DNA of 64,000 nt from Poriferisodalis sp965198245 (lineage in GTDB: Bacteria; Actinomycetota; Acidimicrobiia; Acidimicrobiales; Poriferisodalaceae): the NCBI RefSeq assembly GCF_965198245.1, contig NZ_OZ240249.1, positions 806,001 through 870,000 of the forward strand, in the 5' to 3' direction. A model generated the notes under the pieces. That model ran no database searches and was not told the DNA's origin. It was given only the letters and a program-made list of their open reading frames with translations. The position numbers and the translations under genes were made by a program. The first letter of the stretch is position 1. Each line of letters starts with the position of its first letter. This document shows, piece after piece, positions 1-7,586 of this stretch.

Positions 1-2
1 TC

Positions 3-1112
3 AAGAACGTCGCCGTGCTCGAAAAGGCCTACCTGGGCAGCGGCGGGTCGGGCCGCAACACCGCCATCATTCGTTCCAACTACCTCACCCCGGCCGGCGT
101 GGCGTTCTATGACCGATCCGTGCAGCTCTACAGCTCGATGGCCGTCGACCTGAACATCAATGTGATGTTCAGCCAGCGCGGCCACCTCACCCTCGCCCAC
201 TCCGACAGCTCCCTGCGCACGATGCACTGGCGGGCCGAGGTCAACAAGCTGCAGGGTGTCAACTCCAGCGTCATCGGCCCCGACGAGATCAAGAAGGAGG
301 CTCCGAGCCTCGACACGTCCGATCACCCTCGCTACCCGATCCTCGGGGCGCTCTACCACCCGCCCGGCGGCGTTGTTCGCCACGATGCGGTGGTCTGGGG
401 CTACGCCCGGGCCGCCGACCACATGGGCGTCGAGATGCATCAGCAAACCGAGGTCACCGACATCATCTGCACTGGCGGCGAGGGTCCTGACGGCAAGGGC
501 CCCGGAGGCCGTGTAACTGGCGTCCGCACCAACCGAGGCGACATCTCAACCCCGGTCGTGGTCAACTGCACCGCTGGCTGGGCGTCGCTCATCTCGGCCA
601 TGGCCGGCATTCGGCTGCCCATCACCACCCATCCGTTGCAGGCCGCTGTCACCGAGCCGGTGAAGATGTTCCTGCCCACCGTGGTGGTGTCGGGGTCGCT
701 GCACGTGTATATGAGCCAGACCGACCGGGGCGAGCTCGTATTCGGTGCTGCGGTCGACCCGATCGCCACCTACTCGGTGCGCGGCTCGCTCGAGTTCACC
801 GAGGAACTGGCCGGTCATGTGCTCGAGCTCATGCCCGGCATCTCGCGCATGCGCGTGCTGCGCCAGTGGTCGGGGCTGTGCGACATGACGCCCGACTACT
901 CGCCGGTGATGGGCTTCACGCCCGTGGACGGCTTCCTGGTGGATGTCGGCTGGGGCACCTACGGATTCAAGGCGGCCCCGGTGTCGGGTGAGCAGATGGC
1001 CGAGGCGGTGGCCACCGACAAGACGCCCAAACTGATCGAGGCCTTTGCCCTCAGTCGCTTCGAGAGCGGCGAGCTGGTGGGCGAAAAGGGCGCAGCGGCG
1101 GTGGGTCACTGA
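3..1112 (+). CDS. mgdA: N-methylglutamate dehydrogenase / sarcosine oxidase beta-like subunit (5' truncated by window)
   Basis: This is a FAD-dependent DAO-fold subunit like SoxB of heterotetrameric sarcosine oxidase. The frame is open at base 3 and reads KNVAVLEK, so the N-terminal dinucleotide-binding GxGxxG segment lies outside the window. Visible hallmarks are GSGGSGRNTAIIRSNY, RHDAVVWGYAR (by family analogy the segment with the histidine that binds FMN covalently) and a C-terminal GWGTYGFKAAPVSG flavin loop. It is followed by mgdB, mgdC and mgdD in soxBDAG order. The gmaS and mgsABC genes downstream make N-methylglutamate rather than sarcosine the likely substrate, but sequence alone cannot exclude sarcosine. 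The stop codon TGA overlaps the ATG of the first downstream mini-ORF. Confidence 0.88.
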   Translation, partial: KNVAVLEKAYLGSGGSGRNTAIIRSNYLTPAGVAFYDRSVQLYSSMAVDLNINVMFSQRGHLTLAHSDSSLRTMHWRAEVNKLQGVNSSVIGPDEIKKEAPSLDTSDHPRYPILGALYHPPGGVVRHDAVVWGYARAADHMGVEMHQQTEVTDIICTGGEGPDGKGPGGRVTGVRTNRGDISTPVVVNCTAGWASLISAMAGIRLPITTHPLQAAVTEPVKMFLPTVVVSGSLHVYMSQTDRGELVFGAAVDPIATYSVRGSLEFTEELAGHVLELMPGISRMRVLRQWSGLCDMTPDYSPVMGFTPVDGFLVDVGWGTYGFKAAPVSGEQMAEAVATDKTPKLIEAFALSRFESGELVGEKGAAAVGH

Positions 1113-1183
1113 TGGTGCTCGTACCCGTTCCCAACGGTGCCGTTGTGCCCACCGCCGCCGTCGCGAGAGTGGTGGGTCACTGA
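1112..1183 (+). CDS. Mini-ORF 1 of the repeat, 23 codons
   Basis: The ATG overlaps the mgdA stop (TGATG). The peptide begins MVLVPVPNGAVV and ends RVVGH, then TGA, which again overlaps the next ATG. It was probably generated by junction duplication; translation is plausible through termination-reinitiation but unproven. Confidence 0.35.
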   Translation: MVLVPVPNGAVVPTAAVARVVGH

Positions 1184-1254
1184 TGGTGCTCGTACCCGTT
1201 CCCAACGGTGCCGTCGTGGCCACCGCCGCCGTCGCGAGAGTGGTGGGTCACTGA
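1183..1254 (+). CDS. Mini-ORF 2 of the repeat, 23 codons
   Basis: This is the second 71-bp unit. It has the same peptide as mini-ORF 1 except for a Pro-to-Ala change near the middle. It starts on the TGATG overlap with mini-ORF 1 and ends on an identical overlap with mini-ORF 3. The single difference alters an amino acid but keeps the frame open. Confidence 0.35.
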   Translation: MVLVPVPNGAVVATAAVARVVGH

Positions 1255-1325
1255 TGGTGCTCGTACCCGTTCCCAACGGTGCCGTTGTGCCCGCCGCCGC
1301 CGTCGCGAGAGTGGTGGGTCACTGA
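1254..1325 (+). CDS. Mini-ORF 3 of the repeat, 23 codons
   Basis: This is the third unit, with a Thr-to-Ala change relative to mini-ORF 1. Its TGA overlaps the ATG of mgdB at 1325, so a ribosome could pass from mgdA to mgdB through three reinitiations. Confidence 0.35.
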   Translation: MVLVPVPNGAVVPAAAVARVVGH

Positions 1326-1597
1326 TGCTGCTCGTGCCTTGCCCTCACTGCGGCCCGCGCAACTCGGCCGATCTCCGGTACGGAGGCGAGTCGCACGCTC
1401 GCCCCGACCCCAACACGGCCTCCCCCTCGCAGTGGCGGAGCTACCTGTACCTGCGCGACAACCCGGCCGGGTGGCTGCGCGAGACCTGGTACTGCGCGTC
1501 GGGCTGCCGCCGGTGGTTCACGATCGAACGCAACACCGCCACCAACGAGTTCCGGGATCCGCCTCTGCCGGGTGACAAGCGAGGCGGTGCGGCATGA
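1325..1597 (+). CDS. mgdB: N-methylglutamate dehydrogenase / sarcosine oxidase delta-like subunit
   Basis: This 90-residue SoxD-like zinc subunit matches the family length of roughly 90-100. The paired cysteines CPHC at residues 6-9 and CASGC near residue 60 fit the four-Cys zinc site of SoxD. The start at ATG 1325 is fixed by the TGATG overlap with mini-ORF 3; upstream in-frame sequence is repeat DNA. The first ten codons resemble the mini-ORF start (MLLVPCPHCG versus MVLVPVPNGA), which suggests the repeat was born from this junction. The stop overlaps the mgdC start by ATGA. Confidence 0.88.
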   Translation: MLLVPCPHCGPRNSADLRYGGESHARPDPNTASPSQWRSYLYLRDNPAGWLRETWYCASGCRRWFTIERNTATNEFRDPPLPGDKRGGAA

Positions 1598-4458
1598 CAA
1601 TGAGCCGGCAGGGCGTCCAGCCCACCGAGGTGATCGACCGGGCTGCCAAGCTGCGCTTCAGCTGGAACGGCAAGCGGTTCAGCGGGTTCGAGGGCGACAC
1701 GATCGCCTCAGCGCTGGCCGCATCGGGCGTCAATGTGTTCTCGCGTTCGATGAAGTACCACCGTCCCCGCGGCATCCTCACGGCCGACTATTGGGACCCC
1801 AACTTGATGGTCCAGGTGGGAGACGACCCCAACGTCAGGGCAGGCCATCGCTTGCTGGAAGCCGGCATGGACGTCCGCTCGCAGAATGCGTGGCCGTCGC
1901 TGAACCGGGACCTGAAGGCGGCGAACGGCCTTCTCGGGCGCTTCCTGTCGGCCGGCTTCTACTACAAGACCTTCATGCGCCCGCAGTGGCTCTGGCCCAC
2001 CTACGAGCGGGTGCTCACCACGTTTGCGCCAGGCGGCAAGATCGACATCGACACCCCTCACGGCTACCACGACAAGCGCTACACCCATCCCGATGTGGTG
2101 GTGGCCGGCGCCGGGCCAGTCGGCATCGAAGCAGCTCTGGCTGCGAGCGAGGCCGGCGCCGGGGTGCTGCTCGTCGAACACGAGCATGCGGTGGGCGGCC
2201 ATCTCCGCTATTCGAGTGACGCCGCCGACCGAGCCGCGCTGGCCGAGCTGCGAGGGGCGCTCGAAGCCTCCGACATCGAGGTGCTGACCGACTCAACGGT
2301 GACGGGGCGGTATGAGGACAACTGGCTCGGCATCTGCCAGCGCAGCCACCCGATCGCGGTAGAACGGCTCATCAAAGCCCGGGCCAAGACCCTGGTCGTG
2401 GCTCCCGGACTCATCGAGCGGCCCTACGTATTCGAGGGCAATGACCGGCCGGGCGTCATTACGTCGGGAGCAGCCCGGCGCCTCATCAATCTGTGGGGAG
2501 TCAAGCCGGGTGAGCGGGCGGTGGTGTTCACCGCCAACGCCGATGGCGATGCGGCTGCGACCGACCTGGAGCGGGCCGGGGTGGAGATCGCAAGCGTGAT
2601 CGACGGCCGCGAGGGTCGCCGAGTCAGCGCAACTCAGGGTTCTTCCCGAGCGGTCAATGCCGTGATCGCCGACGCAGGGCTTGCCAGCAATAGGCGCATC
2701 GATGCCGACCTGTTGGTCGTGGCCGCCGGCTGGACCGCCCCGACCTCACTGCTCAACATGGCGGGCGACCGTCCCGTCTACGACGCAGCCACGGCCCGAT
2801 TTTTCCCGTCCGACCCACCGAGCAACATCCTGGCAGCAGGGGGCCTTGCCGGCGACGGAAGTCTTGACCAGCTTCGTTCCCATGGCACCGCTACGGGCCG
2901 CCTCGCCGCGGCCCGAGCCGCGACCGTGCGCCATCGCCTGCAGGCCCGCACGACCAGAGCGCTCCCGGTGGCAGGCGGTGAGCCCGCCTGGGCGCCCGAC
3001 GAACGGGTAGCGCTGGGCCGTGACGCTCATCCCGAGCTGTACCGCTCCGACACCCACGGCATGGTCGACTACTCCGAGGACGTCGGCTCCAAGGACCTCG
3101 TCGCCGCCACCAAGGAGGGGTACGACTCGGTCGAGCTGGCCAAGCGCTACACCACGGCCACGATGGGACCCTCGCAGGGCAAGCTGGAGACGGTCAATAC
3201 CGTCGCGGCGATAGCAGAGGCCCGGGACGAGACGATCGCCGAGGTCGGCACCACGGTGTGGCGACCCCCTTATGCACCCCTCACGCTGGGCGCGCTCGCC
3301 GGCCGGGTCTTCGAGCCGGTTCGTGTCTCGTCCATCCATCCATGGCACGAAGCCAACGGCGTGACCACCATTCAGGCCGGCCAGTGGATCCGCCCGGATC
3401 ACTACGGCGATCCCGCCGCCGAAGTGCGCAATGTCCGTGAGAATGTCGGGCTCATCGATGTCACGCCGCTGGGCAAGCTCGACCTGCGTGGCCCCGACGT
3501 CCCGAAGCTGCTCAGCCTGCTGTATGTCAACAAGTGGATGAAGCTGGACGTGGGTCGGGTTCGCTACGGAATGATGTGCGCTGAAGACGGGGTGGTGCTC
3601 GACGACGGTGTCACCGGCCGCCTTGGCCCCGACCACTACGTGATGTCCACTACCAGCTCGGGCGCGGGCGGCGTGTGGGAGTGGGTGGAGAATTGGCTCC
3701 AGACCGAGCGGCCCGACTGGCAGGTCCATGTGACCCCGGTGACCACTGCCTACGCCAGCATCAACGTGGCCGGCCCCAAGTCGCGCGAGCTGATGAGCCG
3801 CGTCACTGAGGGAGTGGACCTGTCGCCCGAGGCCTTCGGGTACATGACCGTCCGTTCGGCCACAGTCGCCGGCGTGTCGGGCTGCTTCATGTGGCGCATC
3901 GGCTTCACCGGCGAGCTGTCGTTCGAGCTGCACGTGCCCGCTGGCCACGGCTTGGGGGTGTGGGAGGCCTTGATGGACGCGGGCCGAGACCTGGGCGTCG
4001 GGCCCTTCGGCCTGGAAGGTCAGCGCATCATGCGTCTCGAGAAGGGGCACTTCATCGTGGGCCAGGACACCGACGGGCTGACCCTGGGTCCCAGCACCGG
4101 CTTGGGCGCCCTCATCAAGCTCGACAAGGACGACTTCGCCGGCAAGCCCGAGCTGGCCTGGGCGGCCGACCGGCAGCTCCCGCAGGTCGTGGCCATCCAG
4201 CCCGACGACCCCCGCATCGTTCCCGATGAGGCAAGCCAGATCGTGCGCGGCGAGACCAACGAGATCCTGGGCCGGATCACCTCGTCGCGGTTCTCACCCA
4301 CGCTCGACCGGTCGATCTGCCTCGGGCAGGTCGAGCCCGAATTGGCGGCTGGCGGCACCAAGCTGACGGTGCTGCTCATCTCCGGGGAGCGCATCAGCGC
4401 CACTGTGATCGACCATCACGCCCATTTCGATCCGGCCGGGGAGCGTCTCCGTGGCTGA
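1594..4458 (+). CDS. mgdC: N-methylglutamate dehydrogenase / sarcosine oxidase alpha-like subunit
   Basis: This is the large SoxA-like subunit, 954 residues, of normal family length. An N-terminal ferredoxin-like segment (about residues 10-95) contains MKYHRPRGIL, typical of SoxA. A Rossmann motif VVVAGAGPVG sits near residue 168, and a GcvT/tetrahydrofolate-binding half begins near residue 570. The THF domain should capture the methyl carbon as 5,10-methylene-THF, while the N-terminal half handles dinucleotide binding and electron transfer. It is translationally coupled to both neighbours: ATGA with mgdB, and an 8-base overlap with mgdD. The assignment to N-methylglutamate rather than sarcosine is inferred from the gmaS and mgsABC genes nearby. 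Confidence 0.9.
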   Translation: MTMSRQGVQPTEVIDRAAKLRFSWNGKRFSGFEGDTIASALAASGVNVFSRSMKYHRPRGILTADYWDPNLMVQVGDDPNVRAGHRLLEAGMDVRSQNAWPSLNRDLKAANGLLGRFLSAGFYYKTFMRPQWLWPTYERVLTTFAPGGKIDIDTPHGYHDKRYTHPDVVVAGAGPVGIEAALAASEAGAGVLLVEHEHAVGGHLRYSSDAADRAALAELRGALEASDIEVLTDSTVTGRYEDNWLGICQRSHPIAVERLIKARAKTLVVAPGLIERPYVFEGNDRPGVITSGAARRLINLWGVKPGERAVVFTANADGDAAATDLERAGVEIASVIDGREGRRVSATQGSSRAVNAVIADAGLASNRRIDADLLVVAAGWTAPTSLLNMAGDRPVYDAATARFFPSDPPSNILAAGGLAGDGSLDQLRSHGTATGRLAAARAATVRHRLQARTTRALPVAGGEPAWAPDERVALGRDAHPELYRSDTHGMVDYSEDVGSKDLVAATKEGYDSVELAKRYTTATMGPSQGKLETVNTVAAIAEARDETIAEVGTTVWRPPYAPLTLGALAGRVFEPVRVSSIHPWHEANGVTTIQAGQWIRPDHYGDPAAEVRNVRENVGLIDVTPLGKLDLRGPDVPKLLSLLYVNKWMKLDVGRVRYGMMCAEDGVVLDDGVTGRLGPDHYVMSTTSSGAGGVWEWVENWLQTERPDWQVHVTPVTTAYASINVAGPKSRELMSRVTEGVDLSPEAFGYMTVRSATVAGVSGCFMWRIGFTGELSFELHVPAGHGLGVWEALMDAGRDLGVGPFGLEGQRIMRLEKGHFIVGQDTDGLTLGPSTGLGALIKLDKDDFAGKPELAWAADRQLPQVVAIQPDDPRIVPDEASQIVRGETNEILGRITSSRFSPTLDRSICLGQVEPELAAGGTKLTVLLISGERISATVIDHHAHFDPAGERLRG

Positions 4459-5059
4459 CGCCCGATCACGTGAGGTCTCGGCGTCCGAGAGCCCGGCCTT
4501 CGAGAGCCCGGTGGTGCGGAGCTACCCGGCGGCGGAAGCGGGAGACCTGACGCTGTCCGATGTCAGTGCCACAACCAAGTGGCTGGTCCGGGCCGGTGCA
4601 CAGGGACCGGCAGCCGACTTGCTCGGCGCGAGGTTCGGGTCGTCGCAGGTCGCGCCCTCCGGTGCGCTGGTGCTGGGTTCCCGGCCCGGCGAGTGGATCG
4701 TGCTCGGCACTTCATCGGGGGTTGCGGCCGCGGTTGCTGAGCTTGACGGGCTCGACTCCCAAGAATTCATGTCGGCCTTGGACTGGACCCACAGCCGGGC
4801 GATGTTCCGTGTGACCGGCCGCGAGTCGGCGCGGATGCTGGAGAAGGTCTGCAGCCTGGACTGGGCCGATCCGATGACGCCCGACGGTGCAGTGTCGTCG
4901 GCCTCGGTGGCCAAGGTCACCTGTGACATCGCCCGCAACGACACCGACGGCGCACCCTCCTACCTCATCTTCTGCGACAGGTCGTTCGGCCAGTACCTCT
5001 TCGATGCCTTGATTGACGCCGGCAACGAATTCGGCCTGTCTGTCGCTGCTGCCTCCTAA
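4451..5059 (+). CDS. mgdD: N-methylglutamate dehydrogenase / sarcosine oxidase gamma-like subunit
   Basis: This 202-residue SoxG-like subunit is the smallest GcvT-related partner of the heterotetramer. It has a short N-terminal extension rich in Ser and Glu, then a fold with SRPGEWIVLG and DWTHSRAMFRVTG in the middle, and ends at SVAAAS. The GTG start at 4451 lies inside the mgdC 3' end, as expected for a co-translated complex. It has no catalytic residues of its own in the known family. It is the last gene of the mgd group; a 269-base gap with AT-rich sequence follows before the transporter. Confidence 0.85.
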   Translation: MADARSREVSASESPAFESPVVRSYPAAEAGDLTLSDVSATTKWLVRAGAQGPAADLLGARFGSSQVAPSGALVLGSRPGEWIVLGTSSGVAAAVAELDGLDSQEFMSALDWTHSRAMFRVTGRESARMLEKVCSLDWADPMTPDGAVSSASVAKVTCDIARNDTDGAPSYLIFCDRSFGQYLFDALIDAGNEFGLSVAAAS

Positions 5060-5109
5060 GGCACCGACGGCACCTCACGTGCGCCAAGAGCGCTGACGTT
5101 CATGCGGCC

Positions 5110-5170
5110 GTGGCATATTTCAGTCATGAGTTATGTTCATGAAACTATGCTATTATATGGTTCTAGGTCG
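5110..5170 (+). promoter_or_regulatory. AT-rich promoter/operator candidate upstream of tmoX
   Basis: This is an unusually AT-rich patch in otherwise GC-rich DNA. It contains TATTAT at 5151-5156, the perfect 8-bp palindrome TTCATGAA at 5136-5143 and two TCATGA sites 13 bases apart (5124 and 5137). It is the only gap longer than 200 bases in the first 16 kb, so the transporter probably has its own controlled promoter here. The -35 element is unclear. Confidence 0.4.
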
Positions 5171-5328
5171 CATCACCGTTGGGAACACCACAGCTGTCGT
5201 CACCATGGTGACTACTGACTGCGAGGGCAGGGAAACCGGATCGCTCTTGGGGCCTTTGGTTGACGACGGCGTGGCTGTGGACCAACACAGATCGACAATT
5301 GAGGCAATGTCTCGAATTGGAGGAACCC

Positions 5329-6366
5329 ATGTCCCGTTTACGAACGACAGCATTGGCGCTGCTGGCTCTCGCGTTGCTGGCTTCGGCCTGCAGCAGCGAC
5401 GACGACGAGGCGTCCGTCGCGACGGACGCTCCAGCCGCAACGGAAGCAGCGGCAGCCCCTGCGACGACGGAAGCCGAGATGGCGATGGAGGATTCGTCTG
5501 ATCCGATCCGGATTCCGCTGCACAACTGGTCGAGCCAACTGGTTGGCGCCGAGGTTGTGGGCGGCATCTTGGAGGAGGCCGGCTTCTCGGTCGAGTACGT
5601 GCCGTCTGACAGCCAGGTGGTGTACCAGTCGATGTGCGATGGCGACATCGAGTTAGTGCACGAGGTCTGGGAGGGTGCCTTCGGCGTTGCCTTCCAAGAG
5701 CAGGTTGATGCCGGCTGTGTACTGGATTTCGCCACCCACAACGCGGTCACGCGTGAGGAGTGGTGGTACCCGATCTACGTAGAGGACCAGTGCCCTGGGC
5801 TTCCGGACTGGGAGGCTCTGAACGCCTGCGCTGCGATCTTCGCGACGGCTGAGACCGGCGACAAGGGCCGCTTCCTGGGCGGTCCAGTGGACTGGCTCAA
5901 GGGCGACGCGGAGCGTGTCGAGGGCCTCGGGATGGACTTCGAGGTCATCAACGCAGGTTCGGCGGCGACACTGTGGGCGGAACTGGACGCGGCTTCGGTG
6001 GACGAGACGCCGATCGTGCTGTTCAACTGGACGCCGAACTTCGTGGAAGCCGTGTATGAGGGCAACTTCATCGAATTCCCGACGTTCGAAGATGCCTGCC
6101 GCACCGATCCCGAGTGGGGCATCAACTCCGAGTTGACCCATGACTGCGGCAACCCCGCAGACGGTTACCTCAAGACCGGCGTCGGCATCCACTTCCCGGA
6201 GACGTGGCCGACGGCCGCGGCCATCGTGCAGCGCATGGACTTCACCAACCCGATGCTGGCTGCCATGGCTGCGGCGGTGGACGTGGACGGCAAGGAGCCA
6301 TCCGAGGCTGCCCAGGAGTGGTTGGCAGCCAACGAAGACCTCTGGCGGAGCTGGATCGACGGCTAG
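5329..6366 (+). CDS. tmoX: ABC transporter substrate-binding lipoprotein, TmoX/glycine-betaine-binding type
   Basis: This is a 345-residue extracytoplasmic solute-binding protein of the OpuAC/ProX family. The lipoprotein signal peptide ends in LLASAC, with the lipid-anchored Cys at residue 21, followed by an Ala/Thr/Glu-rich linker. Trp-bearing stretches HNWSSQ, VHEVWEG, EEWWYP and FNWTPN are spaced as in the aromatic boxes that bind quaternary amines or TMAO. The start at ATG 5329 is preceded by GGAGGA at the right distance. It lies directly before an ATPase and a double permease. TMAO or a related methylated amine is the inferred ligand; glycine betaine or choline remain possible. Confidence 0.8.
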   Translation: MSRLRTTALALLALALLASACSSDDDEASVATDAPAATEAAAAPATTEAEMAMEDSSDPIRIPLHNWSSQLVGAEVVGGILEEAGFSVEYVPSDSQVVYQSMCDGDIELVHEVWEGAFGVAFQEQVDAGCVLDFATHNAVTREEWWYPIYVEDQCPGLPDWEALNACAAIFATAETGDKGRFLGGPVDWLKGDAERVEGLGMDFEVINAGSAATLWAELDAASVDETPIVLFNWTPNFVEAVYEGNFIEFPTFEDACRTDPEWGINSELTHDCGNPADGYLKTGVGIHFPETWPTAAAIVQRMDFTNPMLAAMAAAVDVDGKEPSEAAQEWLAANEDLWRSWIDG

Positions 6367-6473
6367 AGGCTCAAGCGGATAGGCAACGAATCCCTCCCCA
6401 TTGCGTGTGACCTGTCCGATCAGCCTGTGAGTCAGCCCGCGGCATGCCACAGGAAGCCAGCAGAAGTTAGGGT

Positions 6474-6518
6474 GCCAGCCGGGCGGATGCGACTGATCCG
6501 TCCGGCTGGCTCTTTCTC
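6474..6518 (+). terminator. Rho-independent terminator/attenuator between tmoX and tmoV
   Basis: A 15-bp stem (6474-6488 with 6496-6510, one G-U pair) closes a 7-base loop and is followed by TCTTTCTC. The position just after a binding-protein gene fits partial termination that leaves more tmoX than tmoVW transcript. Confidence 0.75.
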
Positions 6519-6539
6519 GGAGGCGCGGATGGTGCCGTC

Positions 6540-7586
6540 GTGAACAGTGAAGCCGTGATCTCCTGCCAAGACGTGTGGAAGCTGTACGGCCCTGATCCCG
6601 AGAAATTCCTCCAGCGCCACGACGGTTCGCCGACGGCCGATGCCGTCAAGGAGGCCGGATACATCCCGGCAGTGGTGGCGGCCAGCCTCGACGTAATGCC
6701 CGGGGAAATTCTTGTGCTCATGGGCCTCAGCGGCTCCGGCAAGTCGACGCTGGTGCGTTGCCTCTCGCGCCTGATCGAGCCGACTGCGGGCAGCGTCCAT
6801 TTTGCGGGCATCGACCTGCTCGAGGCATCGAGCCGTGAGCTGATCGATATCCGTCGTCATCGCATGGGCATGGTGTTCCAGCACTTCGCTTTGTTTCCCC
6901 ATCGCACCGTGGCCGAGAACATCATCTTTCCCTTAGAGGTACAGGGCGTTGACAGCACGACGCGCCGGGCCCGGGCCGAGGAGATCCTTGCTCTCGTGGG
7001 TCTCGAAGGCCGCGGCGGCTACTACCCGCGGGAGCTCTCTGGCGGCCAGCAGCAGCGGGTGGGCATCGGCCGGTCGCTCGCAGTGGAGCCCGACGTGTGG
7101 TTCCTCGACGAGCCCTTCTCTGCGCTCGATCCGCTGATCCGGCGCGAGATGCAGGACGAGTTCCTGCGTCTCCAATCGGTGCTGCACAAGACGATCGTGT
7201 TCATCACCCACGATTTCAGCGAAGCGATTCGCCTCGCTGATCGAATTGCGATCCTCTATGAGGGTCAGATCGTGCAGATCGGCCGCGCCGAAGACTTAGT
7301 GACTCAGCCGGCCACCGACTACGTGCGCGCCTTCGCCCGTGACGTCCAGCGGGACCGGATCCTCACCGCCGGAAGCGTGATGGGTGATGTCGCTGATGCC
7401 TCCGCGGTCGCATCAGCCGTGAGGGCCGACGCGGTGCTGCGCGACATCGCCGCAAAGGTACTGAGCGCTTCCGTGCCCCTCCGAGTTATTGACGGCGACG
7501 GCACCACGGTGGGCAGCCTCAATCGCGACGCCATGATCGACGCCATCTGGGGCAGCGCCACCTCCGGAGTTGGCGACTCGGGCTGA
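6540..7586 (+). CDS. tmoV: ABC transporter ATP-binding protein, TmoV/ProV-like
   Basis: This 348-residue ATPase belongs to the quaternary-amine importer family. The Walker A motif GLSGSGKST is at residues 62-70, the signature ELSGGQQQRV near 165-174 and Walker B WFLDEP near 186, with switch histidine in FITHDF. The N-terminal KLYGPDPEKFL insertion and the C-terminal extension after residue 250 are typical of ProV/OpuAA relatives, where the tail can act as a CBS-like sensor. The GTG start at 6540 is chosen because upstream frames are closed by the terminator. Its stop overlaps tmoW (TGATG). Confidence 0.85.
   Translation: MNSEAVISCQDVWKLYGPDPEKFLQRHDGSPTADAVKEAGYIPAVVAASLDVMPGEILVLMGLSGSGKSTLVRCLSRLIEPTAGSVHFAGIDLLEASSRELIDIRRHRMGMVFQHFALFPHRTVAENIIFPLEVQGVDSTTRRARAEEILALVGLEGRGGYYPRELSGGQQQRVGIGRSLAVEPDVWFLDEPFSALDPLIRREMQDEFLRLQSVLHKTIVFITHDFSEAIRLADRIAILYEGQIVQIGRAEDLVTQPATDYVRAFARDVQRDRILTAGSVMGDVADASAVASAVRADAVLRDIAAKVLSASVPLRVIDGDGTTVGSLNRDAMIDAIWGSATSGVGDSG

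Larger units (their letters stand above)
1100..1339 (+). repeat. 71-bp tandem repeat, three full units plus a partial fourth, at the mgdA-mgdB junction
   Basis: The string GTGGGTCACTGATG recurs at 1101, 1172, 1243 and 1314, an exact 71-bp period, with only a few base differences between units. The last partial unit runs into the first codons of mgdB. The unit looks like an amplified copy of the mgdA-end/mgdB-start junction, because each copy carries a TGATG stop-start overlap. The period is 24 codons minus one base, so each unit re-opens the frame after the preceding stop. Confidence 0.95.

Noticed and set aside
15..17. GTG as the true start of the first gene
   Set aside because: The frame is open to the window edge and the FAD-binding N-terminus typical of the family is missing, so the gene is cut.
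1100..1339. Possible CRISPR array
   Set aside because: The units are contiguous with no unique spacers, and they carry coding overlaps; it is a simple tandem duplication.
2746..4050. 434-codon minus-strand frame opposite mgdC
   Set aside because: It has no recognisable motif and high His/Arg/Gly content; mgdC on the other strand is full length.
3..5059. Simple assignment as heterotetrameric sarcosine oxidase soxBDAG
   Set aside because: Subunit homology supports it, but gmaS and mgsABC nearby favour N-methylglutamate as the substrate; kept as an alternative.
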